Notes under the pieces: generated by a model
Told to the model about the DNA's origin: nothing
What the model saw: the letters and a program-made list of their open reading frames with translations, nothing else
The model's database searches: none
Part shown: one piece after another, positions 1 through 6,826 of the stretch
Numbering within the stretch: the stretch's first letter is position 1
Layout of the letters: the number at the start of each line of letters is the position of its first letter
Program-made: the position numbers and the translations under genes
NCBI GenBank assembly: GCA_023399095.1
Contig: JAEWQS010000001.1
Span: 1-6,951, forward strand
Direction of reading: 5' to 3'
DNA: 6,951 nt
Source: Bacillota bacterium
GTDB lineage: Bacteria > Bacillota > Clostridia > Christensenellales > SZUA-584

Positions 1-201
1 GCTTTGCCGGTGAGAACAAAAGGGGAGATCCCCAGAGAGCTGATTCCGGCTTTCATTCACGTGCTCGCATCAGTGGTGGTCACGCAGCGCGTCGGCATCG
101 GAGAGACGGTGGTTGCGGATATCCTAGGGACCGGCTGTGATGTGATCGCCACGAGCGATTTTCTCAAATCGGGAGAGTTAAAGGAGGGGTTGTTATGTTA
201 A
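1..201 (+). CDS. DUF1667 (CxxC-motif) protein, C-terminal part, 5' end outside window
   Basis: The frame is open from the first base and gives 66 residues. The segment LPVRTKGEIPRELI followed by VGIGETVVADILGTGCDVIA matches the end of the DUF1667 family, where the usual pattern is a 'PV+T..PIP+EL' strand, then a 'K+GD+++ENVLGTG.D++AT' ending. The N-terminal CxxC region of the family is upstream of the window. DUF1667 proteins are small and usually encoded beside GlpA-like glycerol-3-phosphate dehydrogenases and NAD/FAD-dependent oxidoreductases in Firmicutes; their exact role is not settled, but an accessory electron-transfer role is commonly inferred. The gene overlaps the kinase start by 7 bases, so the two are probably translationally coupled. 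The tail after the conserved block (SDFLKSGELKEGLLC) is somewhat longer than I recall for the family. Confidence is good for the family and low for function. Confidence 0.8.
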   Translation, partial: ALPVRTKGEIPRELIPAFIHVLASVVVTQRVGIGETVVADILGTGCDVIATSDFLKSGELKEGLLC

Positions 202-1730
202 ATCCGCTCGTACTCACGATAGACCTTGGCACACAAAGCGTCAGGGTGATACTGATCGACAGAGCGGGCAATATCCTGCATAAAGTCCAGCAGAAATTCG
301 AAAAGCCGTATTATTCTTCTCAGCCAGGCTGGGCAGAGCAAAACCCAGACGTCTATTGGGATGCCATCGGCGATATCACAAACCGGCTAAAAGCGCAGGC
401 CGCTTCTGTCTGGCAAGACATCATTGCCGTAACAGTGACCACAATACGCGATACCTGCGTGTGCGTAGATAATGGAGGCAAGCCTTTGCGTGACGCGATT
501 CTCTGGCTCGATAAGCGAGAATGCAAGCTGAGCAAGCCCGTCCCGCGTGGCAGCATGATGCTGATATCCCTGGTCGGCATGAGGGACACCATAGAATTGC
601 AGCGCAAGATTTCGGCCTGCAATTGGATTATGGAAAATGAGCCTAACATCTGGAAACGGACCTATAAATTCATAATGATATCTGGTTACTTAACATTTCA
701 ACTGACCGGAAGGATGGTGGATTCGGTGGCCAATATGATCGGGCACATTCCGATCAACAGCCGCACGCGCAGATGGATGGGCAAAAATGAGCTGACGCGC
801 TGCGTGTTCGATATTGAAAAAGAGAAGCTCACGGAACTGATAGAGCCGGGAGAAACGCTGGGGCAGATTACGGCGGAAGCGGCGGCAAAAACGGGCATCC
901 CCGAGGGACTGCCGCTCATCGCGACGGGTTCCGATAAAGGCTGTGAAACGCTGGGACTTTCGTGTATTACACCGGATAAGGCATCGATTGGCCTTGGTAC
1001 GACGGCGACAATCCAGTTTACGATAGATAGATATCTGGAGCCTTTGCCGTTTATCCCTGCATACCCGGCGGTGCTTAAAAACCATTACAACCCCGAGGTT
1101 CAGGTGTACAGAGGTTATTGGCTGATCTCATGGTTTAAAAAAGAATTTGCCGCCAAGGAGGTGCAGCAGGCCGGTGAAATCGGCATTTCGCCCGAACAGC
1201 TGCTCAATGCGCGACTAGCCGAGATACCCGCGGGGTGCAATGGGCTTGTTTTTCAGCCATATTTCACGCCCGGTGTCGTGATGCCAAAAGCCCGCGGTGC
1301 GATCATCGGGTTTTCGGATATTCACACGCGCATACATATCTACCGCGCGATCATCGAAGGCATCAACTTCGCGTTGATGGATGGGCTTTATACCATGCAG
1401 CGCCGCGGCAAGATCAAAATCAGCAAGCTGTTTATTGCGGGAGGAGGCTCGCAGAGCGATGAAATTTGCCGCATCACAGCCAACATGTTTGGTCTGCCCG
1501 TTTATCGCATCCAAACCTATGAAGCCACGGCGCTCGGCAGCGCCATTGTCGCGTTTGCGGCTATGGGTGTTTTTTCAAATATACAGGAAGCCGCGTTAAG
1601 TATGGTGCATATAAAGGATGAGTTTCTGCCAAATATGCAGGAGCATAACAAGTATAAAAAGATATTCGAAGAAGTCTTCTGCAAGATTTTCAGCAGGCTG
1701 TTGCCGTTGTATAAGAAGAATGAAATATAA
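195..1730 (+). CDS. FGGY-family carbohydrate (sugar/polyol) kinase
   Basis: A 511-residue protein, full length for the FGGY family (about 490-520). It should phosphorylate a sugar or polyol with ATP in the cytoplasm. The N-terminal FGGY domain shows DLGTQS (10-15, phosphate loop), GWAEQNPDVYWDAI (45-58), TIRDT (83-87, the place of the substrate-binding Arg-Glu of glycerol kinase) and AILWLDKRE (101-109). The C-terminal domain shows GSDKG (245-249) with the presumed catalytic base Asp247, GLGTTA (266-271, phosphate 2), GGGSQSD (416-422, adenosine motif) and EATALGSAI (443-451). The start is ATG 195, with AAGGAGG at 181-187 seven bases upstream. It is followed by an AGPS-like FAD oxidase; E. 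coli ygcE (kinase) and ygcU (FAD oxidase) are a comparable pairing of unknown substrate. True glycerol kinases have GDQQ where this has GSDK, so a different polyol or ketose is more likely. The family call is secure and the substrate unknown. Confidence 0.93.
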   Translation: MLNPLVLTIDLGTQSVRVILIDRAGNILHKVQQKFEKPYYSSQPGWAEQNPDVYWDAIGDITNRLKAQAASVWQDIIAVTVTTIRDTCVCVDNGGKPLRDAILWLDKRECKLSKPVPRGSMMLISLVGMRDTIELQRKISACNWIMENEPNIWKRTYKFIMISGYLTFQLTGRMVDSVANMIGHIPINSRTRRWMGKNELTRCVFDIEKEKLTELIEPGETLGQITAEAAAKTGIPEGLPLIATGSDKGCETLGLSCITPDKASIGLGTTATIQFTIDRYLEPLPFIPAYPAVLKNHYNPEVQVYRGYWLISWFKKEFAAKEVQQAGEIGISPEQLLNARLAEIPAGCNGLVFQPYFTPGVVMPKARGAIIGFSDIHTRIHIYRAIIEGINFALMDGLYTMQRRGKIKISKLFIAGGGSQSDEICRITANMFGLPVYRIQTYEATALGSAIVAFAAMGVFSNIQEAALSMVHIKDEFLPNMQEHNKYKKIFEEVFCKIFSRLLPLYKKNEI

Positions 1731-1733
1731 GAA

Positions 1734-1738
1734 AGGAG
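1734..1738 (+). promoter_or_regulatory. Ribosome binding site that favours a GTG start at 1746
   Basis: AGGAG lies only one base before ATG 1740 but seven bases before the in-frame GTG at 1746. Normal spacing is about 5-9 bases, so GTG 1746 is the more plausible start of the following FAD oxidase. The change removes only two residues. Confidence 0.6.
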
Positions 1739-1745
1739 AATGACT

Positions 1746-3488
1746 GTGTCACATCCATACAAAGGTTTCGAACCCAAATGGGTAAAAGGAGAGTTTCCTC
1801 AGAACTCTTACCGTTCCGTGTTTAAATGGGGAGAACCGCAGCAGATCAAAGCACCGAGAGAATCATTATTCAAGATACTGAAGGAGAAGTTCGAGCTTGA
1901 TGATACGTACTTTGGTGATTACAAAGTGGATCTGGGGCTTGACGAGGTCAAATTCGATATTCCCTGCAATCTTACAATAACTCAGTTGAACGTTTTTAAG
2001 GAAATCGTGGGAGACAAATTTGTTCGAACGGACGATTATGCGCGGTTGTCCGTGGCATACGGCAAAACCATGTACGACATTATGCGCCTGCGTGACAAAA
2101 GGATAGACTGCCTCCCCGATGCGGTGCTTTACCCCGATACCAAACAGCAGATCGAAAAGGTCGTGGCTTACTGCGCTTCGGAAAAAATACCCGTGTATGT
2201 GTACGGCGGCGGCTCCTCCGTCACGCGCGGCGTAGAATGCGTAAAAGGCGGCATATCGCTCGATATGCGGCTGCGCTTTAACAAGGTGGTCAGCTTCAAT
2301 GAGACAGATCAGATTGTCACTGTGGAAGCGGGCATGAGCGGTCCTCTGCTCGAACAGACCCTGAATGACGCTATGAAGCTGTTCGGCGCAAAACGCGCGT
2401 ATACCTGCGGCCATTTTCCGCAGAGTTTTGAATATTCATCGGTGGGCGGTTGGGTTGTCACGCGCGGAGCGGGTCAAAACTCCACGTATTACGGCGTGAT
2501 TTCTGACATCGTGATGGGCCAGGAATACGCGACGCCCATCGGAACGGTCAAGACAGACTGTTACCCGCGCAAATCGACCGGCCCGGATATCGGCCATATC
2601 TTGATGGGCAGTGAAGGGGCTTTCGGCGTGCTGACCCATGTGTCACTGCGGTTTTTTCGCCATTTGCCAAAGACGATCAAACGCTTTTCCTACATGTTTG
2701 CAGACTGGGAGACGGCGATAGATGCGGCGCACGAGATCATGCAGTCCGAAGCGGGATATCCGTCGGTTTTCAGGTTGTCTGACCCCGAGGAGACGCAGAT
2801 CATGCTGCGCATGTACGGCGTGATCGATAGCCCGCTGAAGCACCTGTTCCGTCTCATAGGCTTCAAGGAAGGCGAAATGTGCCTGTATCTTGGTTTTACG
2901 AACGGGGAAAAAGGCTTTTCGCGCAACTGCGCCAAAAATGTGCGACGTGTCTGCAAAAAGTTCGGCGCAATCGGCCTCACGGGCTATGTAACCAAGGCGT
3001 GGGAGAAGGGCCGCTTCAACGACCCGTATTTGCGCGATACGATGCATGATTTTGGGATCATCACCGATACGATGGAATGCAGCGTGAACTGGAGCAATAT
3101 GAGCAACGTGCACAGGGAGGTTCGCGCGTTTTGTAAAACGCGCCCCAACACGATCTGCATGACGCACATGTCGCATGTGTATCCGCAAGGAGCCAACCTG
3201 TATTTCATCTTTCTCGTCAAGATGACGGACCCCGAGGAGTTTAGGGCCTATCATGCAGGTATACTCGACGCGATACAAAAATCCGGCGCGGCTATGAGCC
3301 ATCATCATGGCATCGGCAAAATGTTTGGCCCGTGGCTCGAAGGGTCAATCGGGCACCGCGAATTTGACATATTCAAAGCGCTTAAAAACCATTTTGATCC
3401 GGACAATATCATGAACCCGGGCGGCACGCTGGGACTCGATACACCCGAAGATCAAAAACGGTTTTTAAAGGATAATACAAAGTCATAA
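1746..3488 (+). CDS. FAD-linked oxidase, alkylglycerone-phosphate synthase (AGPS)-like
   Basis: About 580 residues from GTG 1746 (582 from ATG 1740), near the length of bacterial AGPS-like proteins. Residue numbers here count from ATG 1740. An N-terminal segment with YRSVFKWG (24-31) leads into a PCMH-type FAD domain: LPDAVLYP (125-132), VYGGGSSVT (154-162, pyrophosphate loop), TCGHFPQSFEYSSVGGWVVT (222-241) and STGPDIGHILMGSEGAFGVL (279-298). The C-terminal cap carries PYLRD (429-433) and MSHHHGIGK (519-527), the His-rich motif of AGPS. The protein should bind FAD and oxidise or rearrange a hydroxy-acid or dihydroxyacetone-phosphate-like substrate in the cytoplasm. True AGPS makes ether-lipid precursors, but the neighbours (sugar kinase, aldehyde dehydrogenase) point to a catabolic dehydrogenase, like E. 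coli YgcU. It starts 15 bases after the kinase stop and ends 12 bases before the next gene. The family is secure; the reaction is not. Confidence 0.92.
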   Translation: MSHPYKGFEPKWVKGEFPQNSYRSVFKWGEPQQIKAPRESLFKILKEKFELDDTYFGDYKVDLGLDEVKFDIPCNLTITQLNVFKEIVGDKFVRTDDYARLSVAYGKTMYDIMRLRDKRIDCLPDAVLYPDTKQQIEKVVAYCASEKIPVYVYGGGSSVTRGVECVKGGISLDMRLRFNKVVSFNETDQIVTVEAGMSGPLLEQTLNDAMKLFGAKRAYTCGHFPQSFEYSSVGGWVVTRGAGQNSTYYGVISDIVMGQEYATPIGTVKTDCYPRKSTGPDIGHILMGSEGAFGVLTHVSLRFFRHLPKTIKRFSYMFADWETAIDAAHEIMQSEAGYPSVFRLSDPEETQIMLRMYGVIDSPLKHLFRLIGFKEGEMCLYLGFTNGEKGFSRNCAKNVRRVCKKFGAIGLTGYVTKAWEKGRFNDPYLRDTMHDFGIITDTMECSVNWSNMSNVHREVRAFCKTRPNTICMTHMSHVYPQGANLYFIFLVKMTDPEEFRAYHAGILDAIQKSGAAMSHHHGIGKMFGPWLEGSIGHREFDIFKALKNHFDPDNIMNPGGTLGLDTPEDQKRFLKDNTKS

Positions 3489-3500
3489 AGGAGTCAAATC

Positions 3501-5021
3501 ATGAGTGATATTAAGAAATTGAAGTGTTTTATAAACGGAGAATGGTTGGATTCACAGACGGATACTTATATGGACATCTATGATCCCAGCCGCGGCGATG
3601 TGATCGCCCAAACGCCCTGCTGCACAAAAGCAGAGGTAATCAGCGCGATTCAGGCTGCGATGAACGCGTTTCCGGCGTGGTCGCAAACGCCTGTGATGAA
3701 GCGTGTGCAAGTGCTGTATAACTTCCGCGAGCTGTTGGAAAAGCATATGGAAGAGCTGACAGGCTTGGTGGCGCGCGAGCATGGGAAAGTATTGAGCGAG
3801 GCGGCGGGAGATATTCTAAAGGTCAAGGAGCCGGTCGAATTTGCGTGCGGCGTGCCGAACCTCATGATGGGAGAATCGCTGATGGACACCTCAACCGGCT
3901 ATGATACGGTATTATACCGTGAACCGGTCGGCGTGTTCGCGGGTATCATCCCGTTCAATTTTCCGGGTATGATTCCGATGGGCTGGATGACACCGCTTTG
4001 TATAGCGACCGGAAACACCATCGTTATTAAAGCGGCTTCCATGACGCCGATGACCGCCATGCGCTGCGCAGAGCTTTGGCAGGAAGCAGGTCTGCCGGAC
4101 GGCGTGCTCAACATCATTACATGCAGCCGGAATGAGGCTGAAATCTTGCTGGAACACCCGGAAATCAAAGGGGTCAGCTTTGTTGGTTCGACCTCGGTCG
4201 GTCTGCATATTTATGCAACGGCGGCGGCAAACGGGAAGAGAGTGCAGGCATTGTGTGAAGCCAAGAATCATGGGCTGGTGCTGGAGGATGCGGCGCTTGA
4301 AAGAACGGCAAGAGGCATCATCAATTCGTCGTTTGGGTGTGCGGGGGAACGCTGCATGGCATTGCCTGCAATCGTGGCGCAGGAAAGCATTGCGGATGAA
4401 CTGGTGGTCTTGCTTAAAAAGTTTGCTTCTGAGCTAAAAATCGGCCCGGCCTATGACAAGACCAGCCAGCTTGGGCCGCTGGTCAGTGAAAGCCATCGTC
4501 AATTTGTGCTCGATTGGATTGAAAAAGGGCTTAAGGAAGGGGCAAGACTGATTCTTGATGGAAGAGCTGTCACGGTCAGCGGGTATGAGAAAGGTTTTTA
4601 CATGGGCCCCACGATTTTTGATCACGTCACACCAAAGATGAGCATTGGAGACGAAGAGGTTTTTGGGCCCGTGCTTTGCATTAAAAGAGTCAAGAATTTT
4701 GAAGAGGGCTTGCAGCTTATGAATCAAAGTCGGTTTGCCAACGGGTCGGTGATTTTCACGAACAGCGGATACCATGCGAGAGAATTTGCGAAACGGACAC
4801 ACGGCGGGATGGTGGGCGTGAATGTCGGCATTCCTGTGCCGGTCGGCCTTTTCCCGTTTACCGGACACAAGCAATCGTTTTTCGGCGATCTGCATATACT
4901 CGGCAAAGACGGGGTGCGTTTTTATACGGAAACAAAGGCCGTGACGACAAAATGGTTCGATGAGGCTGAGATGAAAAAGACAGTCGTCGATACGTGGGAC
5001 GGCTCCGTCGGCGGATCATAA
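3501..5021 (+). CDS. Aldehyde dehydrogenase, CoA-acylating methylmalonate-semialdehyde dehydrogenase family
   Basis: A 506-residue protein, full length for the MMSDH (MmsA/IolA) branch of the aldehyde dehydrogenase superfamily. Hallmarks are PFNFPGMIPMGWMTPLCIA (151-169), SFVGSTSVG (226-234), AKNHGLVLEDA (254-264), GCAGERCMA (279-287) with nucleophile Cys285, and EEVFGPVL (385-392). It lacks the usual general-base Glu of the ELGG motif, as MMSDH enzymes do, which fits release of the product as a CoA thioester rather than by water. Three positions are unusual: IKAAS (176-180) in place of KPSE, ALCEAKN (250-256) in place of ALGGAKN, and Lys107 where MMSDH has a substrate-binding Arg. The start is ATG 3501 with AAGGAG at 3488-3493. 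It is the last gene of the operon, so it probably handles the terminal aldehyde of the pathway. Annotating it as iolA or mmsA would overstate what is known. Confidence 0.92.
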   Translation: MSDIKKLKCFINGEWLDSQTDTYMDIYDPSRGDVIAQTPCCTKAEVISAIQAAMNAFPAWSQTPVMKRVQVLYNFRELLEKHMEELTGLVAREHGKVLSEAAGDILKVKEPVEFACGVPNLMMGESLMDTSTGYDTVLYREPVGVFAGIIPFNFPGMIPMGWMTPLCIATGNTIVIKAASMTPMTAMRCAELWQEAGLPDGVLNIITCSRNEAEILLEHPEIKGVSFVGSTSVGLHIYATAAANGKRVQALCEAKNHGLVLEDAALERTARGIINSSFGCAGERCMALPAIVAQESIADELVVLLKKFASELKIGPAYDKTSQLGPLVSESHRQFVLDWIEKGLKEGARLILDGRAVTVSGYEKGFYMGPTIFDHVTPKMSIGDEEVFGPVLCIKRVKNFEEGLQLMNQSRFANGSVIFTNSGYHAREFAKRTHGGMVGVNVGIPVPVGLFPFTGHKQSFFGDLHILGKDGVRFYTETKAVTTKWFDEAEMKKTVVDTWDGSVGGS

Positions 5022-5053
5022 GAATTTCAAAATAATAATATAGGCTTTAGATG

Positions 5054-5093
5054 AAAAGGATGAAAAAATACTTCTCATCCTTTTTGCTTGTTT
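5054..5093 (+). terminator. Rho-independent terminator of the catabolic operon
   Basis: The arms AAAAGGATGA (5054-5063) and TCATCCTTTT (5075-5084) are perfectly complementary over 10 bp, with an 11-base loop, and a T-rich run continues to 5093. It begins 32 bases after the aldehyde dehydrogenase stop. The stem is rather AT-rich, so it may be only moderately efficient. With its flanking A and T runs it could also act in the other direction for minus-strand transcripts. Confidence 0.8.
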
Positions 5094-5175
5094 CTTATAA
5101 AAAATTCATGATAGAAGTACGAGAAGAACGTAAAGATTTTAATATTCATGTTTTGTGGAATGGCGGATGAAGAGG

Positions 5176-5624
5176 GGTCAAGTCGAAACCCTTATATAAG
5201 GACAGAGCGGTTGGACAGCCGATTGTTTACTACATTTACACTACACACTTTCTGTAGTATAGCATGAATTTTGAAGGGATCTGTAGACCAAATAGACATA
5301 GTAGAATCGCTCAAAACCCCAACGCCGCCTAAACGGTTATAAGGAGGGATCGCAGGTAATACGATTTGATTGTATATTGGATGTCTTTTTTCAGCTGATG
5401 AAGACTTCATGGAGACATAAGTCATTTTTTCGGCACACCTGAGTTCAAACAAGCCGAGATGTTTTTTTATTTCGTTTGATATTATCGTGTGATATTGCTT
5501 GTAAAAATCATAAGTTTTTAAGCCGATTTGATTGTCAATGATAAATATATTTTACTCCCGACACTGAGTTTTTGCGATTATTAAGCAAAGAAGCCCAATT
5601 GTATCATGCGTTTACGACTTGACC
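5176..5624. repeat. 10-bp inverted repeat bracketing the unidentified open frame
   Basis: GGTCAAGTCG at 5176-5185 is exactly repeated in inverted orientation as CGACTTGACC at 5615-5624. The similarity continues weakly inward (three of the next five bases). The enclosed 429 bases contain nearly all of the unidentified minus-strand frame. This could be the ends of a small or decayed mobile element, but no transposase or target duplication is visible and a 10-bp match at this distance may be chance. Confidence 0.3.
5192..5551 (-). pseudogene. Unidentified open frame, possible gene remnant
   Basis: The minus-strand frame is open for 119 codons between stops, but the first possible starts are TTG at 5452 and ATG at 5425. 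The latter has a weak AGGTG about nine bases upstream and would give 77 residues. The reading before the TTG (for example DNQIGLKTYDFYKQYH) looks as protein-like as what follows, so the true N-terminus may have been lost, possibly through a frameshift near 5545: in the neighbouring frame the sequence NNRKNSVSGVKYIYH runs up to this point. The later part includes IVLPAIPPYNRLGGVGVLSD. I do not recognise the family. It may be a decayed gene, a small orphan gene or chance; confidence is low. Confidence 0.22.
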
Positions 5625-5744
5625 TGTACGGAGTCCGATTCCCCAAAGAGTTACCAACAAAAGTCCGTATTTAACATACCCTAAATATCACACAAAATGT
5701 GTATTGTTCAAACACCCCCCCATAAGCTTTGTGCCCTGCTCCGC

Positions 5745-5758
5745 AAATCTATAGATTT
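5745..5758. repeat. 14-bp perfect palindrome after the DUF5050 gene
   Basis: AAATCTATAGATTT is perfectly self-complementary and lies ten bases past the DUF5050 stop on the minus strand. As an RNA it would need some central bases unpaired to form a loop and it lacks a following T run, so it is a poor terminator. A dyad protein-binding site or chance is equally possible. Confidence 0.4.
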
Positions 5759-5767
5759 TCAATGTGT

Positions 5768-6742
5768 TCAATCCTGATTTAACTCCACTAAGCTTCCTGT
5801 TGCAATATCGTATTTAATAAGCGTCGGTGCAGCCGTATAAGGCGCGCAAAGCAGAATGTTGCTGTCAAAATAGTTTACAGCCAGCAAGCCGGAGTTAAGC
5901 AGCTTTTTGGCTCCAGTTCCGTCGGTTTGCATACTCATAAAAGCTGATGATGAACCATCTTCCTGCTCGATAACGTTAATATAGTTATAAAAGACAGTAT
6001 CTCCGACAACAAGGATCGAGGTTGCGCCTGTATTTGAGAGAAGAGTTTTAGAGGATCCGTCTTTGCGCATCTTATATATTGACTCGCTACCCGCACAGTA
6101 GATCCAATCGTCTGTGACGTCGTATGCATGTATAAACTCATCAGTTAAGACGGTCAAGCCAGTGCCGTCTTTTTTAACATAGCAAAGCTTATATCCGTTA
6201 CCCTTGTCGACGAAATAGATATTATCGCCCAAAATGGAAATATGCTCGGCATTGGCTGTAATGATCTTAGTTTGATCGCCCTCAGGCTCTAGGCGGTATA
6301 TCCCGACGGCCGAGGTTTCCTCTTCGCCGCCAAGCACCGTAGTCGCGTAATAGACAGTATCGCCGACTATATCGATGGATTCTGTGCGCATATCGCTCAT
6401 CGCTTCTTTGCCAGAGCCGTCGGTGCGTACACGGTAAAGCTTGCCGTTGTCGCTGAGGTTTGAGTAATATATCCAGCCGTCGTGATAATTCAGATAGAAC
6501 GCTTCGTCTTCGCTTATTTTATCATCTTTGCCCCCGGCGTTATATCGCCATATGCCCGTGCTCGAATAGTATATTTCGTCTCCGGTATTAACGGTTATAC
6601 CGAAATTTCCGTTGTTGCCGATGGTGTTGCCGCGCTGAACGTTCTCTTGAAAGGCCCCTGCTGCCAATAGCACCATGACAGCGGTAAATAGAACCGCGAA
6701 CACTACAAACACCAGAATGAAGGTTTTGATATTGCGAGGCAT
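5768..6742 (-). CDS. Membrane-anchored DUF5050 (beta-propeller-like) protein
   Basis: A 324-residue protein. Residues 1-6 are short and basic (MPRNIK), followed by a hydrophobic segment at about 7-30 that fits a signal anchor or uncleaved signal peptide; the rest should lie outside the membrane. The outer part is built from about seven repeats of 25-40 residues with the pattern 'IYY...G.LYR+..DGSG...L': at about 56-79, 90-115, 129-162, 174-200, 213-236, 249-282 and 295-320. Clear copies are KLYRVRTDGSGK (101-112), KLCYVKKDGTG (185-195) and SIYKMRKDGSSK (221-232). This is the DUF5050 repeat, predicted to form a beta-propeller like that of LDL-receptor-related proteins. There is no enzymatic motif, so a ligand-binding or scaffold role at the cell surface is the most one can infer. 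ATG 6742 has no good Shine-Dalgarno site. The gene lies 84 bases after the AraC-type gene on the same strand. Confidence 0.85.
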   Translation of the reverse strand: MPRNIKTFILVFVVFAVLFTAVMVLLAAGAFQENVQRGNTIGNNGNFGITVNTGDEIYYSSTGIWRYNAGGKDDKISEDEAFYLNYHDGWIYYSNLSDNGKLYRVRTDGSGKEAMSDMRTESIDIVGDTVYYATTVLGGEEETSAVGIYRLEPEGDQTKIITANAEHISILGDNIYFVDKGNGYKLCYVKKDGTGLTVLTDEFIHAYDVTDDWIYCAGSESIYKMRKDGSSKTLLSNTGATSILVVGDTVFYNYINVIEQEDGSSSAFMSMQTDGTGAKKLLNSGLLAVNYFDSNILLCAPYTAAPTLIKYDIATGSLVELNQD

Positions 6743-6826
6743 GGCCGTTTTCTTTTTTGCGAATCTGTTACTGTCATTTTAATTTATTAACCCATTTCTT
6801 TAAAAATAATGCGTTGTCCCGAAAAT

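Larger units (their letters stand above)
5086..5767. other. AT-rich intergenic region between convergent gene groups, no confident gene
   Basis: About 680 bases with visibly lower GC than the flanking genes. It holds one unidentified minus-strand open frame (5192-5551), a 10-bp inverted repeat bracketing it, a palindrome CTTATATAAG (5191-5200), a hairpin ACTACA/TGTAGT (5240-5245 with 5253-5258), a 12-bp direct repeat CGATTTGATTGT (5362-5373 and 5524-5535), a run of seven C (5715-5721) and a palindrome just past the DUF5050 stop. I see no tRNA, riboswitch or complete mobile element. It resembles a site of old gene decay or insertion, but that is inference. Confidence 0.6.

Noticed and set aside
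690..1085. Long antisense frames inside the kinase, oxidase and dehydrogenase genes, such as this one.
   Set aside because: They are shadows of well-supported genes, with arginine- and histidine-rich low-complexity content and no ribosome binding sites.
5051..5170. Plus-strand 39-codon frame starting MKRMKKYFSS, just after the aldehyde dehydrogenase.
   Set aside because: It starts inside the terminator hairpin, has no Shine-Dalgarno site, and its first codons are made of the stem itself.
5531..5541. Perfect -35 box TTGACA on the minus strand (5534-5539) as a promoter.
   Set aside because: The best -10 match (TATGAT) is 20 bases away, longer than the usual 16-18, and the site lies inside the open frame it would transcribe.
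5611..5660. A stretch whose minus strand reads GNSLGNRTPYRSSRKR, resembling translations sometimes seen opposite tRNA genes.
   Set aside because: No acceptor, D or anticodon arm can be formed and the possible T-arm does not pair, so no tRNA is called.
5690..5702. Small hairpin ACACA-AAA-TGTGT as a terminator for the DUF5050 gene.
   Set aside because: Only five pairs, a three-base loop and no adjoining T run in the direction of transcription.
5715..5721. Run of seven C as a phase-variable tract.
   Set aside because: It is outside any gene or recognisable promoter, so length changes would have no evident effect.
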